Source: an uncultured Clostridia bacterium
GTDB lineage: Bacteria > Bacillota > Clostridia > Oscillospirales > CAG-272
Assembly (NCBI GenBank): GCA_947630015.1
Contig: CANRFY010000001.1
Location: 135,894-199,893, forward strand
Direction of reading: 5' to 3'
DNA length: 64,000 bases
Shown here: positions 46,138 through 54,329 of the stretch, piece after piece
How the letters are laid out: each line of letters starts with the position of its first letter
How positions within the stretch are numbered: position 1 is the first letter of the stretch
Position numbers and translations under genes: made by a program
The notes under the pieces: model-generated
The model's input: the letters and a program-made list of their open reading frames with translations, nothing else
Told to the model about the DNA's origin: nothing
Database searches by the model: none

Positions 46138-46255
46138 GTCCGTTTTATAAAAAAATAATCTTCGGCGCGTATTTTTTTGTCCCCGCGCGGGCATCATACG
46201 ATATGAGGAACGGAAGATCGGATAAAAAAATACGTGTGAGTAAGGACAAACGCAA

Positions 46256-46450
46256 ATGGAAAACAAGTGCAAATGCAAGCCCAATCGCAGCATCGAGTGT
46301 TCTGTCGTTCAGTGCGCAAATCACTGCGGTTATCAGGACTACTGCTCCCTTGACAAGATCAAGGTCGTAACGCACGAGCAGAACCCGACGGTCGTACAGT
46401 GTACGGACTGCGGGTCGTTCGTTCTGGCAAAGCCGGAAAGAACGGAATAA
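46256..46450 (+). CDS. DUF1540-domain cysteine-rich protein
   Basis: The 64-residue protein matches DUF1540: IECSVVQCANHC, YCSLDKIKV and QCTDCGSF, with eight or more cysteines arranged for metal binding. The biochemical role of the family is unknown; members are widespread in anaerobic Firmicutes. AAGGA precedes the ATG by 9 nt. It is convergent with scfB. Confidence 0.9.
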   Translation: MENKCKCKPNRSIECSVVQCANHCGYQDYCSLDKIKVVTHEQNPTVVQCTDCGSFVLAKPERTE

Positions 46451-46453
46451 GCG

Positions 46454-46492
46454 CGTCGTCCGCCGGAGTTCCGGCGGACGACGTCGTTTTAT
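46454..46492 (+). terminator. Terminator between the DUF1540 gene and scfB
   Basis: A 13-bp GC-rich stem, CGTCGTCCGCCGG with CCGGCGGACGACG and loop AGTT, is followed by TCGTTTTATT on the plus strand, directly after the DUF1540 stop codon. Confidence 0.75.
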
Positions 46493-47877
46493 TCTTCCGA
46501 TTTTGCGTCCTCGTACATGGCGGCCTGCATCATGATCGCGCATTCCATGCGCTTCAAAAACAGCTTGCAGCCGTATTCGTATGTGCCGAGTATGTCGCCG
46601 GTCGCGTGATACGCGTTAGCCGCGCATCCGCCCGAGCAGTACAGCTTGCCCCAGCAGTCGTCGCAGCCTCGGCGCGACAGGACGTTGCAGCGCTTGAATC
46701 TGTCGCGCAGCTCCGTATTCGTGACGCCGTCCCAGATGTTTCCCATCAGATATTTTTCGTCGCCGACGAACTGATGGCACGGGTAAAGATCGCCCCACGG
46801 CGTGACGGCGAGATATTCCACGCCCGAGCCGCACCCCGACAGGCGCTTATATATGCACGGTCCGTGCGACAGATCGAGCATATAGTGATAGAACGTCAGC
46901 GGTTTTCCGTCGCGTTCGCGCTTTATCATCTCTTTCGCCAATATCTCGTACTGCTCGTAGAGCGTCGGCAGATCGTCCTCAGTCAGCGCGCACGGATCGT
47001 CCGGCGCGCATACGACGGGTTCCATCGAAAGCTTTGAGAATCCGAGATCGGCGAGATGGAACAGATCGTTCGTGAAATCGGTGTTGTAATGCGTATACGT
47101 GCCGCGCACGTAATATTCGCGGTCGCCGCGCTCGCGCGCGAACTTCTGAAACTTCGGTATTATTTTATCGTAGCTGCCGTTTCCCGCATAGTCGCGGCGG
47201 AAGCGGTCGTGGACCTCGCGCCTGCCGTCGATCGACATGACGACGTTGTTAATCTCGCGGTTTGCGAAGTCGATGACGTCGTCGTCGACGAGAACGCCGT
47301 TCGTCGTCAGCGTGAAGCGGAAGTTTTTATTTTTTTCCTTTTCGATGCTCCTCGCGTATGCGACGAGCTTTTTCACGACGTCGAAATTCATCAGCGGCTC
47401 GCCGCCGAAGAAATCGACCTCGAGATTTACGTGATTTCCCGAATTCTCGACGAGAAAATCGAGCGCGCGTTTCCCGACCTCATAGCTCATCAGCGCGCGT
47501 TCGCCGTGATATTTGCCCTGGCTCGCGAAGCAGTATTCGCAGTTGAGATTGCACGTGTGCGCGACGTGCAGGCACAGCGCCTTTATCTCGTTTTTCTCCT
47601 TGAGCCTGCCGACGTCGATCCCCTCGTAGAGATCGGACGAGTACAGCTTGCCCGCTTTTTTCAGCGCCTCGATATCCTCGACGCAGTCGTAAAGCTCCGC
47701 CTCCGTGACGTCTGGTCTGTCTTTATACTTTTCGAGCATCGCCGCGACGGTCGCGTCGGCGCCCGCCGACTCGTACATCGCTATCATGTCGTATGCGACG
47801 TCGTCGACGATATGCACGGACCCCGAATTGACGTCGAGGACGATATTATATCCGTTGAGTTTATACTGATGTATCAT
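46489..47877 (-). CDS. scfB: SCIFF peptide radical SAM maturase
   Basis: The 462-residue radical SAM enzyme has an N-terminal peptide-recognition region, the 4Fe-4S motif CNLNCEYCF at about residues 110-118, GGEP, and a SPASM-type C-terminal domain rich in Cys (PCHQF, CDDCWGKLYCSGGC) for auxiliary clusters. It matches the family that forms thioether (Cys S to residue carbon) cross-links in the SCIFF precursor. It is separated from scfA by an acetyltransferase gene. The product is cytoplasmic; the role of the mature peptide is unknown. Confidence 0.95.
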   Translation of the reverse strand: MIHQYKLNGYNIVLDVNSGSVHIVDDVAYDMIAMYESAGADATVAAMLEKYKDRPDVTEAELYDCVEDIEALKKAGKLYSSDLYEGIDVGRLKEKNEIKALCLHVAHTCNLNCEYCFASQGKYHGERALMSYEVGKRALDFLVENSGNHVNLEVDFFGGEPLMNFDVVKKLVAYARSIEKEKNKNFRFTLTTNGVLVDDDVIDFANREINNVVMSIDGRREVHDRFRRDYAGNGSYDKIIPKFQKFARERGDREYYVRGTYTHYNTDFTNDLFHLADLGFSKLSMEPVVCAPDDPCALTEDDLPTLYEQYEILAKEMIKRERDGKPLTFYHYMLDLSHGPCIYKRLSGCGSGVEYLAVTPWGDLYPCHQFVGDEKYLMGNIWDGVTNTELRDRFKRCNVLSRRGCDDCWGKLYCSGGCAANAYHATGDILGTYEYGCKLFLKRMECAIMMQAAMYEDAKSEE

Positions 47878-47885
47878 CGCTGTTT

Positions 47886-48455
47886 TTATGTCCGCTTTCC
47901 GAAATAATCTTCCCGCAAGATCCCGCGTTCGACGATGTCGACGCGTTCGCCCGTCCCGAGCAGCCTATACGCTTTTCTGCGCGTTCCCTCATATTTTAAG
48001 CCGCATTTTTCCATGACGCGGGACGAGCCTATATTTTCCGCCGCGTGACATCCGTTTATGCGGTAGAATCCGACATCCTCAAAGCAGTAGCGCAAGACCT
48101 CGGTCAGAGCCTCGGTCATGATGCCCCTGCCCCACCAAGCCTTTCCTATGCAGTAGCCGATGACGCCCGTCGCCTGATATTCGTCGACGATTCCCGCCTC
48201 GATATCGCCGATAAGGACGCCGCCTTCCTTCAAAACGATCGCCCAGTGATAGCAGTCGGGGCGCTTGCATTCTTCCTCGCGCATATGAAGAAGCGCGCGC
48301 GTTACGGCGATATCGCCGTGCGGCGACCACGTCAGATATTTTGTCACGTCGGGATCGTTCATCCAGTTTGCGAACGCTTCCTCGGCGTCGCTCTCGAACC
48401 ACGGACGAAGGATGAGCCGCGCCGTTCTCAGCTCTTTTGTGCCTTTATGTTCCAT
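47886..48455 (-). CDS. GNAT-family N-acetyltransferase (RimJ/RimL type)
   Basis: The 189-residue protein has the RimJ/RimL layout: LRTARLILRPW, NDPDVTKYLTW, acetyl-CoA loop IGKAWWGRGIMTEALTEV, and NIGSSRVMEKCGLKYEGTRR. It should transfer an acetyl group to an amine; the substrate is unknown. It lies between the SCIFF precursor gene and its maturase, only 8 nt from scfB, so they are co-expressed. Involvement in SCIFF modification is a possibility, not shown. Confidence 0.9.
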   Translation of the reverse strand: MEHKGTKELRTARLILRPWFESDAEEAFANWMNDPDVTKYLTWSPHGDIAVTRALLHMREEECKRPDCYHWAIVLKEGGVLIGDIEAGIVDEYQATGVIGYCIGKAWWGRGIMTEALTEVLRYCFEDVGFYRINGCHAAENIGSSRVMEKCGLKYEGTRRKAYRLLGTGERVDIVERGILREDYFGKRT

Positions 48456-48475
48456 TTTAAGTATGCCTCAATTGC

Positions 48476-48510
48476 GAAAAATACCGCCCGCGCAAAGCGC
48501 AAGCGGTATT
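48476..48510 (-). terminator. Terminator or attenuator after scfA
   Basis: ATACCGC and GCGGTAT close a hairpin with inner GC pairing (GCGC around an AAA loop), and the minus strand continues TATTTTTCGC. It lies 15 nt after the scfA stop, so most transcripts may carry scfA alone with partial read-through into the acetyltransferase and scfB. Confidence 0.7.
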
Positions 48511-48524
48511 ACGCACGCAAAATC

Positions 48525-48680
48525 TTATTTCTTGTTTTCTTCCTTGCGCTCGCACTTCTGGTTTGCGACGCCGCAGGATGTTTTGCACGCGGACTGGCAG
48601 GAGGTCTGGCATTCGCCGCAGCCGCCGTTTGCCGCGCTCTTCTTAAGATCGCGAGTTTCTATCGTCTGTATACGCTTCAT
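48525..48680 (-). CDS. scfA: SCIFF ribosomal peptide precursor
   Basis: The 51-residue peptide begins MKRIQTIETRDLKKS and carries six cysteines at residues 21, 24, 28, 32, 36 and 43 (CGECQTSC, QSACKTSC, then QKCE), the defining six-Cys pattern of SCIFF. The thioether-bridged product of ScfB is made in nearly all Clostridia, but its role is unknown. AAGGAG lies 8 nt upstream of the ATG and a near-perfect promoter drives it. The tail ERKEENKK is unusually long and charged. It is easily missed because of its length. Confidence 0.95.
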   Translation of the reverse strand: MKRIQTIETRDLKKSAANGGCGECQTSCQSACKTSCGVANQKCERKEENKK

Positions 48681-48716
48681 CGAGGTTTCTCCTTCCCGAA
48701 AGATTTACGTCTTTAT

Positions 48717-48745
48717 ATTCTACACTATTTTTCTCGATAAGTCAA
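48717..48745 (-). promoter_or_regulatory. Sigma-A promoter of scfA
   Basis: TTGACT and TAGAAT with a 17-nt spacer on the minus strand, 36 nt upstream of the scfA start. Confidence 0.85.
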
Positions 48746-48782
48746 GTTTGCGCGGATATAACTTTAAAAAAAGTTTTATATG

Positions 48783-50165
48783 TCATTCGGACAGCACACA
48801 TATTTCGCCGCGCGCCGAGCGGCGCGTCGAGTAAAGGCGCGCGTCCGACGACAGCGCCACGGCGATATCCTCGTTTATGATCTCGCCCGGGACGATCAGC
48901 GGAATGCCTGGCGGATACGCCCACACGTATTCGGCCGCCGTGCGTCCCGCGCATTCCGAAACGGGTACCGTCTCGCTTCTCCTGCGCACAGCCTCCCACG
49001 CGTTTATCGATTTTATCGGCAGCGCCGGCGCTCTCGCCGGCGCTTTATCGGCGGCGGCGCACGTGCGGTCGATATCGCAAAGCGCGTCGGCGAGGCGCTG
49101 AAGCGACGATTCCGTGTCGCCCATGCCCGTCATGAATATGACGTTATCCCCTATTTCGGCCTCCGGCTCGATATTATATTTCTCCCTCGCGAGCCGAACG
49201 AGGCCGCCGCCGTCCGTATCGGCGCGCGACGTCGTCACGACTATCTTCGACGGATCGAGCGCGAACGTGTCCCCGCCGCCGTATATTTTAAGATGCCGCA
49301 TCCCCGCCGTCCGCGCGCGGAACGAGCCGAGCGCCGACAGCCATTCGTCCGCCGCCCGATCGCCCTCGCGTTCGAGATAGGAAACGCACGCGTCTATCGA
49401 CGCGGACAATATATACGACGGGCTGCTCGTGCCGAACATCGCCGCGCAACGTCTGACTTCATTCGCGTCGGCAAATCCGCACCTTATGTGCAGCGCCGCC
49501 GTCTGCGTCAGCGACGGCAGCGTCTTATGAAGGCTCTGCACGACGATATCTGCGCCGCACGTCACCGCGGAGGCCGGAAATCCGCCGAATCCGAGATGAG
49601 CGCCGTGCGCCTCGTCGACGAACAGCAGCGCGCCGTATCTGTGACAAACGTCGGCAATTTTTGCAATATCGCTTATGACGCCCTCGTATGTCGGACTCGT
49701 CACCGCGACGACGGCCGCGTCCGGATGCGCGCGGAGCGCGTCCTCTGCCGCCTGCGGCGTGACAGAGCCGATTATGCCGTCCCCGTCCGTATCGGGCATT
49801 ATGTAATGCACGTCGGCGCGCGCCGTCTCGGCGGCGTGATAAAGCGATTTATGCGCGTTGCGGCACAAAAGCAGCGAGCCGCCGTGCAGAAGCGATGAAC
49901 AGATCGCGGCAAACGCGCCCTGCGTGCTGCCCCCGACAAGGCACACGCTCTCGTCCGCGCCCCACATCCTCGCCATTCTCGCCTCGAGTCCGGCAAATAC
50001 GGTCTGCGGATCGTTGAGATTGTCGAATCCGTCGATCTCGGTGATATCGATATCGCCGCCGAGGCGCGCGAGCCACGGGAATTTGTCCGTGTTGCGCTTA
50101 TGCCCGGGCATATGCATCGGCAGCGCGTCCGCGCCGCAGTATTTTATTAAATCGTCGAGCAGCAT
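48783..50165 (-). CDS. Orn/Lys/Arg decarboxylase family PLP enzyme
   Basis: The 460-residue fold-type I enzyme starts with LPMHMPGHKRN and DITEIDGFDNL, typical of the short clostridial/Bacillus YaaO-SpeA type. The PLP sites are GGSTQGAFAAI, VDEAHGAHLGF and the Schiff-base lysine in QSLHKTLPSLTQ. It likely decarboxylates arginine or lysine to start polyamine synthesis. No speE/speB partner is nearby. AGGTGG lies 7 nt from the ATG. Confidence 0.9.
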   Translation of the reverse strand: MLLDDLIKYCGADALPMHMPGHKRNTDKFPWLARLGGDIDITEIDGFDNLNDPQTVFAGLEARMARMWGADESVCLVGGSTQGAFAAICSSLLHGGSLLLCRNAHKSLYHAAETARADVHYIMPDTDGDGIIGSVTPQAAEDALRAHPDAAVVAVTSPTYEGVISDIAKIADVCHRYGALLFVDEAHGAHLGFGGFPASAVTCGADIVVQSLHKTLPSLTQTAALHIRCGFADANEVRRCAAMFGTSSPSYILSASIDACVSYLEREGDRAADEWLSALGSFRARTAGMRHLKIYGGGDTFALDPSKIVVTTSRADTDGGGLVRLAREKYNIEPEAEIGDNVIFMTGMGDTESSLQRLADALCDIDRTCAAADKAPARAPALPIKSINAWEAVRRRSETVPVSECAGRTAAEYVWAYPPGIPLIVPGEIINEDIAVALSSDARLYSTRRSARGEICVLSE

Positions 50166-50198
50166 ACAGTCGCCACCTGTTTTTTGTCCGTTTTTGAT

Positions 50199-50227
50199 AT
50201 TTTATCACATAACGCCGTCCCCGTCAA
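50199..50227 (-). promoter_or_regulatory. Sigma-A promoter of the decarboxylase
   Basis: TTGACG and TAAAAT on the minus strand, 17-nt spacer, 33 nt before the start codon. Divergent from the cyclophilin promoter. Confidence 0.75.
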
Positions 50228-50256
50228 TGTTTCCGGCGTCTGCGGCGCGGATGCTC

Positions 50257-50285
50257 TTGAAAAACCGCCGCCCGTGTGGTATACT
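50257..50285 (+). promoter_or_regulatory. Sigma-A promoter of the cyclophilin operon
   Basis: TTGAAA and TATACT with a 17-nt spacer and an extended TGG. Confidence 0.8.
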
Positions 50286-50329
50286 GAGTTCGTACAATAA
50301 CGAAATTCACAGCAAAGGACACGGTCAAC

Positions 50330-50842
50330 ATGGCAAACGCTAATCCTAAAATTGTTTTTGAGATCGAGGGCTTCGGCAATATAAACGCCGAGCTTTATCC
50401 CGACAAAGCGCCGAGGACGGTGAGTAATTTTCTCTCGCTTCTGCGCCGCGGCTTCTTTGACGGACTCATATTCCACCGCGTCATCGAGGGCTTCATGATC
50501 CAGGGCGGCGGCTACGACGTCAATATGCGCGAGCGCGGCGCGGAATCCATCGTCGGCGAGTTCGCCTCGAACGGCTTTTCAAAGAACGATCTTTTGCATA
50601 CGCGCGGCACGCTCTCGATGGCGCGCACGAGTATGCCGAATTCCGCGTCGAGTCAGTTTTTCATCATGCATAAAAACGCGCCGCACTTAGACGGCGCATA
50701 CGCGGCGTTCGGGCGCGTCGTCGACGACGAAAGCCTCGCCGTCGTCGACAAGATCGCATCCGTGCCGACCGGCAGATACGGATATTTTTCCGACGTGCCG
50801 CGCGAGCCTGTCAAAATCGCGCGCGCATACGTCGTGGAATAA
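50330..50842 (+). CDS. Cyclophilin-type peptidyl-prolyl isomerase
   Basis: The 170-residue enzyme has the cyclophilin signature FDGLIFHRVIEGFMIQGG, with the catalytic Arg, and the substrate-site pieces RTSMPNSASSQFFI and AAFGRVV. No signal peptide is present, so it acts in the cytoplasm on protein folding. AAGGA precedes the start. It leads a three-gene operon with gaps of 3 and -4 nt. Confidence 0.95.
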   Translation: MANANPKIVFEIEGFGNINAELYPDKAPRTVSNFLSLLRRGFFDGLIFHRVIEGFMIQGGGYDVNMRERGAESIVGEFASNGFSKNDLLHTRGTLSMARTSMPNSASSQFFIMHKNAPHLDGAYAAFGRVVDDESLAVVDKIASVPTGRYGYFSDVPREPVKIARAYVVE

Positions 50843-50845
50843 TTC

Positions 50846-51256
50846 ATGAACGTCGCTGTGTGCGTCGACAAACGCGGCGGGATGATGTTCAACCGACGCC
50901 GCCAGAGCCGCGACAGCGCCGTCACGGCGCGCGTGCTTGAGATCGCGCGCGAGCGCGGCGGCACGCTCTATGTCAGCGCGTATTCTTCGGCGCTCTTCGA
51001 CGGCGCGGACGGCGTCCGCGTCGTCACTGTCGACGCCGTGCCGACCGGCGGCGACGGCGTTTTCTTCGTCGAGGACATTGACATTTCGGGATGCATAGAC
51101 AAGATCGACACGCTTTTCGTCTTTAACTGGAACAGGCGATATCCCGCCGATCGGTCGATCCCGTTCGATCCGCATAAAACAATGACGCTTTTATCCGCGC
51201 GAGTGTTCGCGGGGACGTCGCACGAATCCGTCGTCGAGGAGGTATACGTCAAATGA
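50846..51256 (+). CDS. Small conserved clostridial protein often annotated RNase Z
   Basis: The 136-residue protein starts NVAVCVDKRGGMMFNRRRQS and includes VFNWNRRYPADR and FAGTSHESVVEEVY. I recognise this as a clostridial family frequently labelled ribonuclease Z, but it has none of the metallo-beta-lactamase HxHxDH ligands, so that name is doubtful. The function is unknown. It overlaps the following nuclease gene by ATGA. Confidence 0.8.
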   Translation: MNVAVCVDKRGGMMFNRRRQSRDSAVTARVLEIARERGGTLYVSAYSSALFDGADGVRVVTVDAVPTGGDGVFFVEDIDISGCIDKIDTLFVFNWNRRYPADRSIPFDPHKTMTLLSARVFAGTSHESVVEEVYVK

Positions 51257-51963
51257 CTAAGCGCAAGCAGTCGGTAAAGGCCGAGCAGGTCACGCTATAC
51301 GTCGTGATCGCGCTCGCGCTGCTGTTCGCCGCGTTCTCCGCCATGCGCGCGCCCGCGGCGGCGTCGAGGCGGTCGTTCGACATCGATTCCGTGCCGGATT
51401 ATTCCGGCGAGCCTTACATCGCCGTCAACGACGGGGTCCCGTATTTCACCGACGACGAGATCGCGGAGTCGTCGTTTGAGACGTATTCGCCGCTCGACAG
51501 ACTCGGCAGATGCGGCGCGGCCGCCGCCTGCGTCGGACGCGATATAATGCCGACGGAGGAGCGCGGAAGCATCGGAAGCGTGAAGCCGTCGGGCTGGCAC
51601 ACGGTCAAATACGATTTCGTCGACGGCAAATATCTCTACAACCGTTGCCATTTAATCGGATATCAGCTGACGGGCGAGAACGCGAACGAGCAGAATCTGA
51701 TCACCGGCACGCGCTATTTAAACGTCGAAGGGATGCTGCCGTTCGAGAACATGGTCGCCGACTACGTAAAGGAGACGGACAATCACGTCATGTACCGCGT
51801 CACGCCGATCTTTGTCGGCACTGAGCTTGTCGCGCGCGGAGTTTTGATGGAGGCGTACTCTGTCGAGGACGACGGCGACGGCATCGAATTCTGCGTCTTC
51901 TGCTACAACGTGCAGCCCGGCGTCACGATCGACTACGCCACCGGCGAAAGCAAGGGAAAATGA
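51253..51963 (+). CDS. Membrane-anchored DNA/RNA non-specific endonuclease
   Basis: The 236-residue protein has one N-terminal membrane segment (about 13-31) and a beta-beta-alpha metal nuclease domain of the DNA-entry/NucA-EndA type: YNRCHLIGYQLTGENANEQN with the catalytic His, then LITGTRYLN and the Asn ligand. DRGH of other members is NRCH here. It probably acts outside the cell on DNA. The linkage to cyclophilin and the unknown protein is unexplained. Confidence 0.88.
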   Translation: MTKRKQSVKAEQVTLYVVIALALLFAAFSAMRAPAAASRRSFDIDSVPDYSGEPYIAVNDGVPYFTDDEIAESSFETYSPLDRLGRCGAAAACVGRDIMPTEERGSIGSVKPSGWHTVKYDFVDGKYLYNRCHLIGYQLTGENANEQNLITGTRYLNVEGMLPFENMVADYVKETDNHVMYRVTPIFVGTELVARGVLMEAYSVEDDGDGIEFCVFCYNVQPGVTIDYATGESKGK

Positions 51964-51981
51964 AAAATGAAGCGGTAACGC

Positions 51982-52014
51982 AAAAGCGCGCGGCAAAAGC
52001 CGCGCGCTTTTTAT
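51982..52014. terminator. Bidirectional terminator
   Basis: AAAAGCGCGCGGC and GCCGCGCGCTTTTT around an AAAA loop; it ends the cyclophilin operon and meets the convergent ferredoxin gene, whose 3' end it overlaps. Confidence 0.85.
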
Positions 52015-52829
52015 AGCGCGTTTTTCGGGCAGTTTTTCGCGCATTCAAAGCAGAGGATGCAGTCGGTTCCGTTTTTGCGTTTGCGGGAATTGTCGGTCAT
52101 ATCCACGTCCATCGGGCATACGCTTTTGCATTTTCCGCACGATACGCATTTATTCTTGTCGCACTTCACGCGAAGTATCGAAAAATAGCTCATCGGCTTC
52201 AAAAACACCGCGATAGGACATATGTATTTGCAGAACGCTCTGTTGTCATGCAGCGCGAACGCGAGCGCGATTCCGACGGCGTAGTATGCGGCGTTTCCGA
52301 CGATGAACGCCCAGAACATGATGCGTTCGATGCCGCCGACATGAGCTAAAAACAGCGCCGCGACGAAGATCAGCGAGGCTGCGAACGTGATATATCTGAT
52401 CCATCCGAGCTTTTTTCGCGGCTTTTTCGGGATCTTATACGGAAGAAAATCGAGTACCATCGCAGTCCAGCACGCGTATCCGCAAAATCCCCTTCCGAAA
52501 ACGAGCGGCCCCAATATCTTCGCGACGGCGTAATGAATCGTCGCCGCCTCGAACACGCCTGTGAAAAGATAGTACCAGAACCCTTCGATCTGCATATTTT
52601 CGCCGGATATAAGTCCGAGATAAACGAGCATATAAAGCCCGACGAGGAGCTGCGTCACGCGGCGGGCGTGCTTATATTTAACGCCGTACAAAAACACGCC
52701 GAGCGCCACGGCGGCGCCGATATAGCTGAAGTTGAAAAGATAAAACAAGTTGTCCATCGTCAGCCACAGCGCTATCGCGACCGATTCAAATATGGCCAGC
52801 ATTAAAGCGGGCAGAATGAATTTTTTCAT
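52011..52829 (-). CDS. NapH-like membrane polyferredoxin
   Basis: The 272-residue protein has about six membrane helices, cysteine motifs in the membrane region (GRGFCGYACW and FCKYICP), and two C-terminal 4Fe-4S clusters (CVSCGKCKSVCP and CILCFECAKNCP). It resembles NapH/CcoG-type electron-transfer proteins. The donor and acceptor are unknown. It begins 14 nt after the kinase gene at the end of the trp region. Confidence 0.85.
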   Translation of the reverse strand: MKKFILPALMLAIFESVAIALWLTMDNLFYLFNFSYIGAAVALGVFLYGVKYKHARRVTQLLVGLYMLVYLGLISGENMQIEGFWYYLFTGVFEAATIHYAVAKILGPLVFGRGFCGYACWTAMVLDFLPYKIPKKPRKKLGWIRYITFAASLIFVAALFLAHVGGIERIMFWAFIVGNAAYYAVGIALAFALHDNRAFCKYICPIAVFLKPMSYFSILRVKCDKNKCVSCGKCKSVCPMDVDMTDNSRKRKNGTDCILCFECAKNCPKNAL

Positions 52830-52843
52830 AACCGTAAAATATT

Positions 52844-53509
52844 TTACAAAAGTCCGAAATGCTTCGCGATCCTGTCGCACGCCTCGTCTCTCGTGTCGAC
52901 GTCGCTGTTCTCCCTTATAACGGTAAAAAAGCCGCTTTTCTGCATTTGGTCATAATGCTCCTTACTGTTTATGCGCGCAATACCGGCCTTATAATTCTTC
53001 ATTACCTCGTCGGAATCGGCGCAGCCTTCGATAACGCTTAAGATAAACTGCTTTTCGGGGTCGCTCCTGTCAAAGAAGCGGTCGACGCTCATGCTCTGCT
53101 CGCAGAGCATTACGGCGACGTGATCGTAATCCGATATCCGTTTCAGTATAGAAACGGGTATGTTAGTGTCGACTATGACCTTGTCGTTCTGCGACAATGA
53201 TATAAGCTCCGCAATCTCAAATCCCGCCGATTCCCTGCCGTTGTCATATATCCAGCGCTCGTATTCCTCCGGCGTGCGCCTGACGAATTCCTCCCAGCTT
53301 TTCATGCGCTTGAAATAGCACAGGTTGGGCTGTAAATCCGGGTCGGCGGCCTTCTCTGTGACGCGCATTATATAATTCTCACCGCACATCACCATGCCGT
53401 ATCGCTCGGCGAGCATTTTCACCGTCGTCGACTTGCCCGCGTATGCAGTGCCGGTGATAAAGTATACGTTCCGCAGATAATATTTCAGTATATTGTCTTC
53501 TATGTTCAT
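52844..53509 (-). CDS. P-loop kinase of unknown substrate
   Basis: The 221-residue protein has Walker A ITGTAYAGKSTTVKML at about residues 18-33 and a VIVDTNIP strand, with a helical lid region. It resembles small-molecule or nucleoside kinases of clostridia, without a firm assignment. Codon use is more A/T-rich than in the neighbouring trp genes, hinting at later arrival. It ends 49 nt after trpA. Confidence 0.75.
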   Translation of the reverse strand: MNIEDNILKYYLRNVYFITGTAYAGKSTTVKMLAERYGMVMCGENYIMRVTEKAADPDLQPNLCYFKRMKSWEEFVRRTPEEYERWIYDNGRESAGFEIAELISLSQNDKVIVDTNIPVSILKRISDYDHVAVMLCEQSMSVDRFFDRSDPEKQFILSVIEGCADSDEVMKNYKAGIARINSKEHYDQMQKSGFFTVIRENSDVDTRDEACDRIAKHFGLL

Positions 53510-53558
53510 AACCGTCCGTATGCACCAATCACGCGTTTCACAAATCGCGAAACGTCGT

Positions 53559-54329
53559 TTATCTTATCGCGTCCTTCATCGAGCGGACGTATTCCTCCAC
53601 GTGCGGCGGCGCTTCCCTGCCATATTTTTCGAGTATTTTTATTATCGCCGAGCCGACGATAACGCCGTCAGCGTAACCCGCCATTTTCTTCGCCTGCTCC
53701 GGCGTCGAGATGCCGAAGCCTATCGCGCACGGGATGTCGGTGTTTTCCCTCACGACGCTGACGATCGAGCCGAGATCGGTCGTGATCTCGCCGCGCACGC
53801 CCGTCACGCCGAGACTCGACACGATGTAGAGGAACCCCTCCGCCTCCTTCGCTATCATCGCGATGCGTCCCTCCGACGTCGGAGCGACGAGCGACACGAG
53901 ATCGACGTCGTATTTTCTGCAAACGGGCAGAAATTCGTCCTTTTCCTCATACGGCAGATCGGGCAGGATAAGCCCGTCGATGCCGATGTCGCGGCACGTC
54001 GAGATGAAGCGGTCCGCGCCGTATGAGTAAACGACGTTCGCATACGTCATGAACACGAGCGGGATTTTGACATCGCGGCGAAGCTCGCGCACGAGGTCGA
54101 ATATCTTGTCCGTCGTCACGCCGCCCGACAGCGCCCTGATGTTCGCGCCCTGTATGACGGGTCCCTCCGCCGTCGGGTCGGAGAACGGTATGCCGAGTTC
54201 GATCAGGTCCGCACCGCCCGCGACAGCCGCTCTGACTGATTTTGCGGTCGTTTCGAGGTCTGGGTCGCCGCACGTCACAAACGCGATGAACGCTTTCCCG
54301 TTTTCAAACGCTTTTTTTATGTTACTCAT
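53559..54329 (-). CDS. trpA: Tryptophan synthase alpha subunit
   Basis: The 256-residue TIM barrel splits indole-3-glycerol phosphate to indole. Catalytic Glu lies in [16 protein letters not shown] and the Asp loop in [14 protein letters not shown]; the phosphate site is GFGISTPEQ. It overlaps trpB by 8 nt and forms the alpha2beta2 complex with it. Confidence 0.96.
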   Translation of the reverse strand: MSNIKKAFENGKAFIAFVTCGDPDLETTAKSVRAAVAGGADLIELGIPFSDPTAEGPVIQGANIRALSGGVTTDKIFDLVRELRRDVKIPLVFMTYANVVYSYGADRFISTCRDIGIDGLILPDLPYEEKDEFLPVCRKYDVDLVSLVAPTSEGRIAMIAKEAEGFLYIVSSLGVTGVRGEITTDLGSIVSVVRENTDIPCAIGFGISTPEQAKKMAGYADGVIVGSAIIKILEKYGREAPPHVEEYVRSMKDAIR

